Below are positions 43,539 through 52,779 of a stretch of 64,000 nucleotides of DNA, piece by piece; position 1 is the stretch's first letter, and the number at the start of each line of letters is the position of its first letter. Position numbers and translations under genes: made by a program. The notes beneath the pieces are model-generated. The model saw only the letters and a program-made list of their open reading frames with translations, searched no databases and was not told the origin of the DNA. The DNA comes from Pseudomonas sichuanensis (lineage in GTDB: Bacteria > Pseudomonadota > Gammaproteobacteria > Pseudomonadales > Pseudomonadaceae), in the NCBI RefSeq assembly GCF_003231305.1, contig NZ_QKVM01000006.1, positions 1 to 64,000 on the forward strand. The letters are read 5' to 3'.

Positions 43539-45254
43539 ATGACCCAACCCTGGCCCGCTGCCGACATCGCCCGCGTGATCCTCGAGGGCTTCGACGACTA
43601 CCGCGAGCATTTTCGCCGCATCACCCTGGGCGCCCGCGAGCGTTTCGAGCAGGCGCGCTGGCAGGACATCCAGCAGGCGGCAGCGGCCCGTATCAACCTC
43701 TACGAAGAAAAGGTCGCCGAGGCCAACGGCAGGTTGCGCCAAGGGTTCGAGGCGCCGGTGTTGCTGGACGTGGAACAGTGGCCGCTGGTGAAAAACGCCT
43801 ACATCCGCCTGATCGACCCGCGGCTGGACGATGAACTGTCCGAAACCTGGTACAACTCGCTGTTCTGCAGCCTGTTCAGCCATGACCAGATCAGCGACGG
43901 CTGCATGTTCATCCACACCACCCGGCCTTCGATGCGCAGTCGCGAGCGCGCGGCGCAAACCTGTACTTACCCGCTCGAGGGCGGGGTGAAGGGAGTGTTG
44001 CGGGCGATCTTCGCCGATTATGCATTCAACGAGCCCTACGCTGACCTGGAGGGCGACCTGGCACGGCTGGAGCAGCAACTGCGCGAGAGCCTGCCCGACT
44101 GGGTGTGCAAGGACCCGGCGCTGGCCGTGGAACTGTTCAGCCCGGTGCTGTACCGCAACAAGGGCGCCTACCTGGTCGGGCGCCTGCACACGGTCGACGA
44201 GCAATGGCCGCTGGTGATCCCGCTGCTGCACCGCGAAGGGCATGGCATCGAGGCCGACGCGCTGATCACCGACGAGGCCGAGGTGTCGATCATCTTCTCC
44301 TTCACCCGCTCGTACTTCATGGTCGATGTGCCGGTGCCGGCGGAGTTCGTCAACTTTCTCAAGCGCATCCTGCCGGGCAAGCATATCGCCGAGCTGTACA
44401 CCTCGATCGGCTTCTACAAACACGGCAAGTCGGAGTTCTACCGCGCGCTGATCGGCCACTTGGCGCGCAGCGATGACCGTTTCATCATGGCCCCGGGGGT
44501 ACGGGGGATGGTGATGAGCGTGTTCACCCTGCCGGGCTTCAACACCGTGTTCAAGATCATCAAGGACCGCTTTTCGCCCTCAAAGACCGTTGACCGTGCC
44601 ACGGTGATCGACAAGTACCGGCTGGTGAAAAGCGTCGATCGCGTCGGACGCATGGCCGATACCCAGGAGTTCGCCGATTTTCGCTTCCCGCAGGCCAAGT
44701 TCGACCCCGAGTGCCTGGCCGAGCTCCTGGAGGTGGCGCCTTCCACCGTAACGCTGGAAGGCGACACCGTGCTGATCCGCCACTGCTGGACCGAACGGCG
44801 CATGACCCCGCTCAACCTGTACCTGGAGCACGCCAGTGAGGCGCAGGTGCTGGAGGCGCTGGAGGATTACGGGCTGGCCATCAAGCAACTGGCGGCGGCC
44901 AATATCTTCCCTGGCGACATGCTGTTGAAGAACTTCGGTGTCACCCGCCATGGCCGGGTGGTGTTCTACGACTACGACGAAATCTGTTTCCTTACCGAGG
45001 TCAACTTCCGCCATATCCCGCCACCGCGCTACCCGGAGGACGAGATGTCCGGCGAGCCGTGGTATTCGATCGGCCCGCATGATGTGTTCCCCGAGGAGTT
45101 CCCGCCGTTCCTGTTCGCCGACATGGGCCAGCGGCGTCTGTTCAGCCGCTTGCATGGCGAGCTGTATGACGCCGATTACTGGAAGGGGCTGCAGGAGGCT
45201 ATCCGGGCGGGCAAGGTGATCGATGTGTTCCCATACCGGCGCAAGGTGCGCTGA
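43539..45254 (+). CDS. aceK: Isocitrate dehydrogenase kinase/phosphatase
   Basis: A 571-residue bifunctional cytoplasmic enzyme that phosphorylates and dephosphorylates isocitrate dehydrogenase, switching carbon from the Krebs cycle to the glyoxylate bypass. The N-terminal regulatory part and the C-terminal kinase part (ATP loop [19 protein letters not shown], catalytic segment [20 protein letters not shown]) are both present at full length. It is not next to aceA or aceB, as usual in Pseudomonas. Confidence 0.96.
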   Translation: MTQPWPAADIARVILEGFDDYREHFRRITLGARERFEQARWQDIQQAAAARINLYEEKVAEANGRLRQGFEAPVLLDVEQWPLVKNAYIRLIDPRLDDELSETWYNSLFCSLFSHDQISDGCMFIHTTRPSMRSRERAAQTCTYPLEGGVKGVLRAIFADYAFNEPYADLEGDLARLEQQLRESLPDWVCKDPALAVELFSPVLYRNKGAYLVGRLHTVDEQWPLVIPLLHREGHGIEADALITDEAEVSIIFSFTRSYFMVDVPVPAEFVNFLKRILPGKHIAELYTSIGFYKHGKSEFYRALIGHLARSDDRFIMAPGVRGMVMSVFTLPGFNTVFKIIKDRFSPSKTVDRATVIDKYRLVKSVDRVGRMADTQEFADFRFPQAKFDPECLAELLEVAPSTVTLEGDTVLIRHCWTERRMTPLNLYLEHASEAQVLEALEDYGLAIKQLAAANIFPGDMLLKNFGVTRHGRVVFYDYDEICFLTEVNFRHIPPPRYPEDEMSGEPWYSIGPHDVFPEEFPPFLFADMGQRRLFSRLHGELYDADYWKGLQEAIRAGKVIDVFPYRRKVR

Positions 45255-45278
45255 CAAGATGCTCTGACAAGGGATTCT

Positions 45279-45366
45279 GTGGGCGCGGGCTTGCCCCGCG
45301 ATGGCGCCAATCGAGCCACAACCATTGCCTGGTCGGACGCTATCGCGGGGCAAGCCCGCTCCCACA
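45279..45366. repeat. REP pair (GGGGCAAGCCC type), head-out
   Basis: Outward-facing copies; the left arm has GTGGGCGCGGG in place of GTGGGAGCGGG. Between convergent genes. Confidence 0.95.
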
Positions 45367-45383
45367 ATTTCTATGCGCCTGAT

Positions 45384-46244
45384 TTACCCTTTCAGGCACT
45401 TCAACTCACTGAAATCCGTGCGCACCTTGTTCAATTTCTGCTGCAGGAATTGCCGCTGCGCCGGGCTGCTCTGTTTCATCAGGTCCACCAGCAGGCTGCG
45501 TGCCTGCTGTTCACTGTTCTGGAAGGCCTGACGGTACTCCGGCGTCCACAGGCTCTCCTTGCGCTGCAGCAACTGCGCAAGGCGTGGCTCGAAACCGGGG
45601 GAGGCGCGTTGCTCCATCGCCAGCGCCAGTTGCTGTTGCCAGTGGGCGCGGTTGGCGATTGCGCTACGGTTCTGGTCACCCAAGGCCTGCGACCAGCTCA
45701 TCACCCGCAGGCGTTGCTCAGCGGTCAGTTCGCCAAGCCAGGGTTCAAGGCGTTTCTCCATGCGCGTGGCGCGTTGTGCGACCTGTTTAGGCAGCGGCGT
45801 CTGGGCGTAGGCTTGCCGGCGCTTGTCGATGTCCTGGCGAAACGCCTGGCGCATCTCGGCCACCTGGGCGTCGCTCATGCCGCGCAACAGCTCGCTGGCG
45901 GAAGGGGTGATCTGCTCGGCGACCCGTCCGATCGCCTGGCGTGCCTCGGCAGTGCGCTGTTGCAGGGCCGCATCGGTGACGGTATCGCTGGCGACCATCC
46001 CTTGCACCCGGTCAAGCCAGTCGAGGTAGCCGGGCAATTGGGTGCGGCAATGCCAGGCCAGTTGCTCCTTGAGCCGTTCGTCGAGCAGGCGCTTCTGCTC
46101 GCGGTTCATGTCCAGGTAGTCGCCCAGCGACCACGGCACCAGGCGGTCGAGGTTGCGGTAGGCCAGGTCGATGCGGTTGCAGGCCGCCAGCACCAGGGCC
46201 AGGGCAACGACCATGAGCAGGGCTTTGGTCAGGCGTACAGGCAT
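45384..46244 (-). CDS. DUF6279-type lipoprotein
   Basis: A 286-residue lipoprotein. The signal peptide ends in the lipobox LAAC with Cys22, and the mature protein is almost entirely helical and rich in Gln, Arg and Leu. It matches the DUF6279 family seen in Pseudomonas, of unknown function. No charge at position +2 favouring inner-membrane retention (Asn follows the Cys). Confidence 0.88.
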   Translation of the reverse strand: MPVRLTKALLMVVALALVLAACNRIDLAYRNLDRLVPWSLGDYLDMNREQKRLLDERLKEQLAWHCRTQLPGYLDWLDRVQGMVASDTVTDAALQQRTAEARQAIGRVAEQITPSASELLRGMSDAQVAEMRQAFRQDIDKRRQAYAQTPLPKQVAQRATRMEKRLEPWLGELTAEQRLRVMSWSQALGDQNRSAIANRAHWQQQLALAMEQRASPGFEPRLAQLLQRKESLWTPEYRQAFQNSEQQARSLLVDLMKQSSPAQRQFLQQKLNKVRTDFSELKCLKG

Positions 46245-46374
46245 GAGCGAATCCTTGCAGGGACTGGCCAGGCGGTAGACGCAAAGGGCGCGCGGCGGTT
46301 CCGGTGCATGTGCGCTCGGGCGGCCGGGCGGGTCAGGTGTTAGAATAGCCGCCTTGTCTTGAGGATCTTCACAA

Positions 46375-47211
46375 ATGGCTCTGCTTGGGCGCTACAACAG
46401 TTTGCAAATCGTGAAACACGTGGAATTCGGCCTGTACCTGGACGGCGGCGCCGATGGCGAGATCCTGCTGCCGCGGCGCTATTTCCCCAAGGGCGCAGAG
46501 CTGGAACTCGATGACTGGCTCAACGTGTTCATCTACCTGGACAGCGAAGACCAGCTGATCGCCACCACCGAGAAGCCGAAAATGCAGGTGGGCGAGTTCG
46601 CCAGCCTCAAGGTCAAGGACATCAACGGCGCGGGCATCTTCCTCGACTGGGGCCTGTCCAAGGACCTGCTGATGCCGTACTCGGAAGAGTCGCGGCCGCT
46701 GAAGATCGGCGACTACTGCGTGGTCCACGCCTACCTGGACAAGCGCACCCGCCGCATCACCGCCACCGCCAAGCTGGATCGCTACCTGGACAACGCCCCG
46801 GTCGACTACAAGGTCGGCCAGCCGGTCGAGCTGCTGGTGGCCGGCGAGACGCCGATGGGCTTCAAGGCGATCATCAACAACCGCCACTGGGGCCTGATCC
46901 ACAAGAACGAAGTGTTCAAGTTCCTGCGTTCAGGCATGCACGAGAAGGGCTTCATCAAGGAAGTGCGTCACGACGGCAAGATCGCCCTGAGCCTGCAGCC
47001 GGTGGGCGAAGCACTGGCCGATGGCCTGCAAGAGCAGATCATGCAGCGCCTGGAGGCGGCCGGTGGCGTGTTGCCGGTATGCGACAAGAGCGACCCGGCG
47101 GTGATCAGCCAGATGTTCAACGTCAGCAAGGGCAACTTCAAGAAGGCCATTGGCGCGTTGTTCAAGCAGGGCAAGATCGTCATCCATGACGACCGGATCG
47201 AGCGGGCCTGA
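46375..47211 (+). CDS. cvfB: CvfB family S1 RNA-binding protein
   Basis: A 278-residue protein made of consecutive S1-like OB folds (about residues 4-60, 70-130 and 140-205) and a C-terminal winged helix (about 215-275, SDPAVISQMFNVSKGNFKKA). This order is that of CvfB, a regulatory RNA-binding protein first studied in staphylococci. GAGGA precedes the ATG. It is convergent and abuts the next gene with no gap. Confidence 0.92.
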   Translation: MALLGRYNSLQIVKHVEFGLYLDGGADGEILLPRRYFPKGAELELDDWLNVFIYLDSEDQLIATTEKPKMQVGEFASLKVKDINGAGIFLDWGLSKDLLMPYSEESRPLKIGDYCVVHAYLDKRTRRITATAKLDRYLDNAPVDYKVGQPVELLVAGETPMGFKAIINNRHWGLIHKNEVFKFLRSGMHEKGFIKEVRHDGKIALSLQPVGEALADGLQEQIMQRLEAAGGVLPVCDKSDPAVISQMFNVSKGNFKKAIGALFKQGKIVIHDDRIERA

Positions 47212-47592
47212 TCAGGCCTGCACGAAGGTACGGAAATCCAGTTGCTCGCCACCCGGGCGGGTGTCGCGCAGCAACGAATCGCGGTCGGCGCTCAGCGCCA
47301 GGCTGATGGTGGAGCGGCGCTTGCCGGGGTGGCGCACTTCCATCTGCTCCTGGTGAGCACGCAGGAAGTTGACCGGCACCTTCAGGTGCTGCAGTTCGTC
47401 GGTTTCCGGGGTGTGCAGCAACAGGTTGACCCAGTCGGGCTGGCCTTTGCGCAGCAGTGCCACCGGCACGTCGAACCACCACAGGTTGCGCTTGGTGTCG
47501 AGGATGGCGAACAGGGTGTTGTCGCTGTCGAGTACCGGGCGCGCCAGCGCTTCGTTGCGCCGGGCGATGGCGGTGGGTTTGTTGATTTTCAT
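47212..47592 (-). CDS. Conserved protein of unknown function
   Basis: A 126-residue soluble protein (LFAILDTKRNLWWFDVPVALL; HQEQMEVRHPGKRRSTISL). I do not recognise a family; the sequence looks like a compact beta-rich fold without signal peptide or membrane helix. The start at 47592 has AGGA upstream; the longer frame is REP-derived. Its stop codon directly touches the cvfB stop codon. Confidence 0.8.
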   Translation of the reverse strand: MKINKPTAIARRNEALARPVLDSDNTLFAILDTKRNLWWFDVPVALLRKGQPDWVNLLLHTPETDELQHLKVPVNFLRAHQEQMEVRHPGKRRSTISLALSADRDSLLRDTRPGGEQLDFRTFVQA

Positions 47593-47686
47593 GCAGGGTC
47601 CTGCGGATTGACGCCAGAAAGGCCTGACATTGTGCGGGGTGGCGCAGGGCGGGGCAAGCTGTGCGATGCGCATTGGCCGCTCCTGC

Positions 47687-47756
47687 CAATCGCCGGCAAG
47701 CCGGCTCCCACAGGGGCGCACATGCAATTGTGGGCGCCGGCTTGCCGGCGATGAGG
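47687..47756. repeat. REP pair (GCCGGCAAGCCGGC type), head-in
   Basis: Two inverted copies of the GCCGGC subtype lie ahead of the hypothetical gene; the right arm has GTGGGCGCCGGC. Confidence 0.95.
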
Positions 47757-47777
47757 CCCGTACAGCGCCACAAAACC

Positions 47778-48962
47778 TCACCCCTTGTTACCCACCAGGC
47801 TGTCCACCGCCGGCACCCGGGTGTCGCTTTCCATCTGCGCATCGTGCTCCAGCTGATGGCTGAAGCGCTCCAGCGAGGCGTTGGCCGGCTGCGAATCGCT
47901 GGCGAACACCGGCGGGCTCAACAGGTAGCCGCAGAGCAGTCGGCTGAGGGCCGCCAGGCTGTCGATATGGGTGCGCTCGTAGCCGTGGGTGGCATCGCAG
48001 CCGAAGGCCACCAGGGCGGTGCGGATGTCGTGGCCGGCGGTCACCGCCGAATGGGCGTCGCTGAAGTAGTAGCGGAACAGGTCGCGGCGCACCGGCAGGC
48101 CCTGGTCGTCAGCCAGCTTCAGCAGGTGGCGCGACAGGTGGTAGTCATAGGGCCCGGACGAGTCCTGCATGGCCACGCTCACCGCATGTTCGCTGGAGGC
48201 CTGGCCGGGGGCCACCGGAGCGATGTCGATGCCGACGAACTCGCTGACATCCCAGGGCAGGGCGGCGGCCGCGCCCGAGCCGGTTTCCTCGGTGATGGTG
48301 AACAGCGGGTGGCAGTCGATCAATGGCTGCCGGCCGCTTTCCACCACCGCCTTGAGCGCTGCCAGCAGCGCCGCCACGCCGGCCTTGTCGTCGAGGTGAC
48401 GGGCGCTGATATGGCCGCTTTCGGTGAACTCCGGCAGCGGGTCGAAGGCGACGAAATCACCGATGGCTATGCCCAGCGCCTCGCAGTCGGCGCGGGTGGT
48501 GCAGTAGGCGTCCAGGCGCACTTCCACGTGTTCCCAACTGATCGGCATCTGGTCGATGGCGGTGTTGAAGGCGTGCCCGCTGGCCATCAACGGCAGCACG
48601 CTGCCGCGGTACACGCCGGTATCGGTGAACACGCTGACCCGGCTGCCTTCGGCGAAGCGGCTCGACCAGCAGCCCACGGCCGCCAGCGCCAGGCGGCCGT
48701 TGTCCTGCAACTGCCGCACGCTGGCGCCGATGGTATCCAGGTGCGCGCTGACGGCTCGGTCCGGCGAGCTCTGCCGGCCCTTGAGCGTGGCGCGGATGGT
48801 GCCGCGGCGGGTCAGTTCGAAGGGGATGCCCAGTTCGTCCAGGCGTTCGGCGACATAGCGCACGATGGTGTCGGTGAAACCGGTGGGGCTGGGGATGGCG
48901 AGCATTTCCAGCAGGACTTTCTTCAGGTAGTCGAGATCGGGTTCGGGGTGTCGATCGGTCAT
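47778..48962 (-). CDS. NAGGN operon M42-family peptidase
   Basis: A 394-residue metallopeptidase-fold protein of the type always encoded with the N-acetylglutaminylglutamine amide pathway. Metal ligands are seen in AVSAHLDTIGA, HLDDKAGVAALLAAL and TITEETGSG, and a histidine in DATHGYERTH. It may trim or recycle the osmolyte dipeptide. It is the third gene of the operon, separated from ngg by a REP pair. Confidence 0.92.
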   Translation of the reverse strand: MTDRHPEPDLDYLKKVLLEMLAIPSPTGFTDTIVRYVAERLDELGIPFELTRRGTIRATLKGRQSSPDRAVSAHLDTIGASVRQLQDNGRLALAAVGCWSSRFAEGSRVSVFTDTGVYRGSVLPLMASGHAFNTAIDQMPISWEHVEVRLDAYCTTRADCEALGIAIGDFVAFDPLPEFTESGHISARHLDDKAGVAALLAALKAVVESGRQPLIDCHPLFTITEETGSGAAAALPWDVSEFVGIDIAPVAPGQASSEHAVSVAMQDSSGPYDYHLSRHLLKLADDQGLPVRRDLFRYYFSDAHSAVTAGHDIRTALVAFGCDATHGYERTHIDSLAALSRLLCGYLLSPPVFASDSQPANASLERFSHQLEHDAQMESDTRVPAVDSLVGNKG

Positions 48963-48988
48963 GGGGTACTCCTCGAATCTTGTGCTGG

Positions 48989-49079
48989 ACCTTTCGCGGG
49001 TAAACCCGCTCCCACAGGTACGTCACCGCCTTCAAGGAGGGTGAAGTCCCTGTGGGAGCGGGTTTACCCGCGAAGAGGC
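48989..49079. repeat. REP pair (GGGTAAACCC type) inside the NAGGN operon
   Basis: Inverted REP copies fill the gap between ngg and the peptidase gene. Intra-operon REPs often protect upstream mRNA, so the peptidase may be expressed at a lower level. Confidence 0.95.
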
Positions 49080-49089
49080 CTTTGCAGGC

Positions 49090-50835
49090 TTACGCCGGCG
49101 CGCGGCTATGGGCGAACAGCAAATCGACAAAGCGCTCGGCGGTCGGCTGCGGTTCATGGTTGGCCAGCCCGGCGCGCTCATTGGCCTCGATGATCACGTA
49201 ATCCGGCTGCTCGGCATCACGCACCATGAAGTCGAGCCCCACCACCGGGATTTCCAGCGCCCGCGCAGCCCGCACAGCGGCATCGGCCAGCACCGGGTGC
49301 AGGCGTTCGCTCACGTCTTCCAACGTCCCCCCGGTGTGCAGGTTGGCGGTGCGTCGCACGGCCAGGCGCTGGCCGGCCGGCAGTACATGGTCGTAGCCAA
49401 CGCCCGCCGCCTTGAGCGTGCGCTCGGTCTCGTCATCGAGCGGGATGCGGCTCTCGCCGCCGGTGGCGGCCTGGCGCCGGCGGCTCTGGGCCTCGATCAG
49501 CGCGCGCAGGTTGTGCTTGCCGTCGCCGATCACCTGGGCCGGGTGGCGGATGGCCGCAGCCACCACCTCGTAGCCGATCACCAGGATGCGCAGGTCGCTG
49601 CCCGGGTGGAAGCTCTCCAGCAGCACACGGCTGTCGAAGCGCCGGGCTAGTTCCACCGCCTGGCCGATGTCGTCGATGCAGGTCAGGTTTACCGCCACGC
49701 CCTGGCCTTGCTCACCGTCCACCGGCTTGACCACCACCGCGCCGTGCTCGTCGAGAAACGCCAGATTGTCGTCGGCGTTGCCCGCCAGCTGCTGCGCCGG
49801 CACCTGCAGGCCGGCGTCGTGCAGCACCTGGCGGGTCAGGCGTTTGTCCTGGCACAGGGTCATGCTCACGGCGCTGGTCAGGTCGCTGAGCGACTCGCGG
49901 CAGCGGATGCGTCGGCCACCCAGGCTCAGGGTGAACAGCCCGGCGGCGGCATCGTTCACCTGCACCTCGATGCCGCGGCGCAACGCTTCGTCGACGATGA
50001 TCCGCGCATAGGGGTTGAGCCCGGCCTCGGGACCGGGGCCCAGGAACAGCGGCTGGTTGATGCCGTTCCTGCGCTTGACCGCGAAGGTCGGCAGGTTGCG
50101 AAACCCCAGCTTCTGGTACAGGCGCTTGGCCTGACGGTTGTCGTGCAGCACCGACAGGTCGAGGCAGGTCAGCCCGCGGCTCATGAAGTGTTCGATCAGG
50201 TGGCGTACCAGCACCTCGCCGACGCCGGGGCGGGTGCAGTGTGGGTCGACCGCCAGGCACCACAGGCTGCTGCCGTGTTCGGGGTCGTCGAAGGCCTTGC
50301 TGTGGTTCAGGCCCATGACGCTGCCGATCACCGCGTGGCTGTCTTCGTCCTCGGCCAGCCAGTACACGGGGCCACCGAGGTGGCGCGGGGTCAGCAGGCC
50401 GGGGTCGAGCGGCAGCATGCCGCGGGCCTGGTACAGCGCGTTGACCGCCTGCCAGTCCGCCGGGCTCTGCGCACGGCGAATGCGAAAGCCGCGGAACACC
50501 CGCTGCGCCGGGCGGTAGTCGGTGAACCACAGGCGCAGGGTGTCGGAAGGGTCGAGGAACAGCTGCTGCGGCGCCTGGGCCAGCACCTGCTGCGGTGCGG
50601 CCACGTACAGGGCGATGTCGCGCTCGCCGGCGCGCTCTTGCAGCAGGGCGTCGGCCAGGCTGGCCGGGTCGGGGTAGGTGTGCCCGATCAGCAGGCGGCC
50701 CCAGCCACAGTGCACGGCGCGGGGTTGGTCGTGGGGCTCGCTGCCGTCACCGGCCAGGCGCGCCTGCAGGCGTTCGTAGGACGGCGCCTGGCCGCGCAAC
50801 AGGCGCTGGCCGTAGGCGATTTCGTGGGCTTTCAT
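49090..50835 (-). CDS. ngg: N-acetylglutaminylglutamine synthetase
   Basis: A 581-residue fusion of a GNAT acetyltransferase (about residues 95-245; GSSLWCLAVDPHCTRPGVGE is the acetyl-CoA region) and an ATP-grasp ligase (about 330-575; VVKPVDGEQGQGVAVNL, FMVRDAEQPDYVIIEANERA). It acetylates and joins glutamines to make the dipeptide osmoprotectant precursor. It overlaps in function and lies three bases from asnO, so both are one transcript. Confidence 0.94.
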   Translation of the reverse strand: MKAHEIAYGQRLLRGQAPSYERLQARLAGDGSEPHDQPRAVHCGWGRLLIGHTYPDPASLADALLQERAGERDIALYVAAPQQVLAQAPQQLFLDPSDTLRLWFTDYRPAQRVFRGFRIRRAQSPADWQAVNALYQARGMLPLDPGLLTPRHLGGPVYWLAEDEDSHAVIGSVMGLNHSKAFDDPEHGSSLWCLAVDPHCTRPGVGEVLVRHLIEHFMSRGLTCLDLSVLHDNRQAKRLYQKLGFRNLPTFAVKRRNGINQPLFLGPGPEAGLNPYARIIVDEALRRGIEVQVNDAAAGLFTLSLGGRRIRCRESLSDLTSAVSMTLCQDKRLTRQVLHDAGLQVPAQQLAGNADDNLAFLDEHGAVVVKPVDGEQGQGVAVNLTCIDDIGQAVELARRFDSRVLLESFHPGSDLRILVIGYEVVAAAIRHPAQVIGDGKHNLRALIEAQSRRRQAATGGESRIPLDDETERTLKAAGVGYDHVLPAGQRLAVRRTANLHTGGTLEDVSERLHPVLADAAVRAARALEIPVVGLDFMVRDAEQPDYVIIEANERAGLANHEPQPTAERFVDLLFAHSRAPA

Positions 50836-50838
50836 CGA

Positions 50839-52626
50839 TCAGATTCCTTGTTCGCTGAGCCACAGGTTCAGCGCTGCCAGCTGCCACAGCTTGGAGCCGC
50901 GCAACGGGGTGAGCTGGCCATGGGGGTTGCTCAGCAGGCGGTCGAGCATCGCCGGGTTGAACAGGCCACGGTCCTGGCTGGGGTCGGTCAGCAGCTCGCG
51001 CACCCAGCCCAGGGTCGCGCCCTCCAGGTGCTTGAGCCCGGGCACCGGGAAGTAGCCTTTCTTGCGGTCGATCACTTCGTGGGGGATGACCCGCCGCGCC
51101 GCCTGCTTGAGCACCTGCTTGCCGCCATCGGGCAGCTTGAAGCGCGCCGGGATGCGCGCCGACAGCTCGACCAGGCGGTAGTCGAGGAACGGGGTGCGCG
51201 CCTCCAGGCCCCAGGCCATGGTCATGTTGTCCACCCGTTTGACCGGGTCGTCGACCAACATCACCGTGCTGTCCAGGCGCAGCGCCTTGTCCACCGCGTC
51301 CGGCGCGCCAGGGCGGGCGAAGTGCTCGCGGACGAAGTCGCCGGCGGCGTCGTTGTCCAGCAGCCAGGGGGCCTGCACGGTGTCGCGGTATTCGCCGTGG
51401 CTGCGGTCGAAGAAGGCTTCGCGGTAGGCCGCGAACGGGTCCTGCGCGCCATCCACCTGCGGGTACCAGTGGTAGCCGGCGAACAGTTCGTCGGCGCCCT
51501 GGCCGCTCTGCACGCCTTTGCAGTGCTTGGCCACTTCCCGCGACAACAGATAGAAGGCGATGCAGTCATGGCTGACCATCGGCTCGCTCATGGCCCGGAA
51601 CGCCGCCGGCAGCTGGTCGATGATCTCGTGCTCGGCGATGCGCAACTGGTGGTGGCGGGTGCCGTAATGGCGGGCGATCAGGTCTGAGTACTGGAACTCG
51701 TCGCCGCGTTCGCCACCGGCATCCTCGAAACCGATGGAAAAGGTCGACAGGTCGTCGACCCCGGCTTCATGCAGCAGGCCGACCAGCAGGCTCGAGTCGA
51801 CCCCGCCGGACAACAGCACTCCCACGTCCACCGCCGCGCGCTGGCGGATCGCCACGGCGTCGCGGGTGGCGTCGAGCACCCGGCTGGTCCAGCCTTCCAG
51901 GTCCAGCTCCTGCTCGTCGGGGTTGGCCCCGTAGTGCAGTTGCCACCAAGTCTGGCGTTCGACTTCGCCGTGGCGGTCGATGCGCATCCAGGTGCCGGGT
52001 TCGAGCTTCTGCACGTTGGCCAGCAGGGTGCGCGGCGCCGGCACCACGGCGTGGAAGTTGAGGTAGTGGTTGAGCGCCACCGGGTCGAGCATCGGATCGA
52101 TGTCGCCGCCCTTGAGCAGCGCCGGCAGCGTCGAGGCGAAGCGCAGGCGTTCGCCGTTGCGCGACAGGTACAGCGGCTTGACGCCGAGGCGGTCGCGGGC
52201 CAGGAACAGGCGCTGGTTGTCGCGTTCCCAGATGGCCAGGGCGAACATGCCGTTGAGCTTGGGCAGCAGCGCTGCGCCCCAGGCGTGGTAGCCCTTGAGC
52301 AGCACCTCGGTGTCGCCATCGGAGTGGAAGCTGTAGCCCAGCGCCTGCAGCTCTTCACGCAGCTCGGGGAAGTTGTAGATGGCGCCGTTGAAGGCCAGGG
52401 CCAGGCCGAGGGGGTTGTCGACCATCGGCTGCGCCGAGTTGTCGGACAGGTCCATGATCTTCAGCCGGCGGTGGCCGAGGGCGATCGGGCCCTGGCTATG
52501 GAAGCCCCAGGCGTCCGGGCCGCGGGGCGCCAGGTGGTGGGTGATGCGCTCCACGGCGGCGAGGTCCGCCGGGCGAGGGGCTTGGTCGAAGGGGGTGAAA
52601 CGTAACTCTCCTGCTAATCCGCACAT
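50839..52626 (-). CDS. asnO: N-acetylglutaminylglutamine amidotransferase (asparagine synthase type)
   Basis: A 595-residue class II amidotransferase/asparagine synthase. It begins MCGLAGE, so Cys2 is the glutaminase nucleophile. The synthase part has the pyrophosphate-binding LLSGGVDSSLLVGLLHEAG. In this operon it amidates the C terminus of the dipeptide, giving NAGGN, which accumulates under osmotic stress. It is the first gene of the operon. Confidence 0.94.
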   Translation of the reverse strand: MCGLAGELRFTPFDQAPRPADLAAVERITHHLAPRGPDAWGFHSQGPIALGHRRLKIMDLSDNSAQPMVDNPLGLALAFNGAIYNFPELREELQALGYSFHSDGDTEVLLKGYHAWGAALLPKLNGMFALAIWERDNQRLFLARDRLGVKPLYLSRNGERLRFASTLPALLKGGDIDPMLDPVALNHYLNFHAVVPAPRTLLANVQKLEPGTWMRIDRHGEVERQTWWQLHYGANPDEQELDLEGWTSRVLDATRDAVAIRQRAAVDVGVLLSGGVDSSLLVGLLHEAGVDDLSTFSIGFEDAGGERGDEFQYSDLIARHYGTRHHQLRIAEHEIIDQLPAAFRAMSEPMVSHDCIAFYLLSREVAKHCKGVQSGQGADELFAGYHWYPQVDGAQDPFAAYREAFFDRSHGEYRDTVQAPWLLDNDAAGDFVREHFARPGAPDAVDKALRLDSTVMLVDDPVKRVDNMTMAWGLEARTPFLDYRLVELSARIPARFKLPDGGKQVLKQAARRVIPHEVIDRKKGYFPVPGLKHLEGATLGWVRELLTDPSQDRGLFNPAMLDRLLSNPHGQLTPLRGSKLWQLAALNLWLSEQGI

Positions 52627-52656
52627 AAGTCCTTACCGGTTTTGCCGTTGGGGAAG

Positions 52657-52675
52657 GTGCCCAAAATAAGGGCAC
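52657..52675 (-). promoter_or_regulatory. Hairpin in the asnO leader
   Basis: GTGCCC-AAAATAA-GGGCAC is a perfect 6-bp stem about 31 bases upstream of the asnO start. It may affect mRNA stability or osmotic control. The rest of the gap to 52779 holds a truncated REP. Confidence 0.45.
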
Positions 52676-52737
52676 TTAGGTAGGGACCGGGGTGGGTTGC
52701 AGGAGTTTTAGATCAATCTGTTATATGGCTTCGGTGG

Positions 52738-52774
52738 CCATCGCGGGGCAAGTCGCATCGGCGCACCGCGATGG
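52738..52774. repeat. Truncated extended-type REP arm
   Basis: ATCGCGGGGCAAGTCGCATC then GGCGCACCGCGAT: the extended REP subtype with its end deleted, closed by GCGATGG that could pair with the beginning. Confidence 0.75.
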
Positions 52775-52779
52775 TTTGG

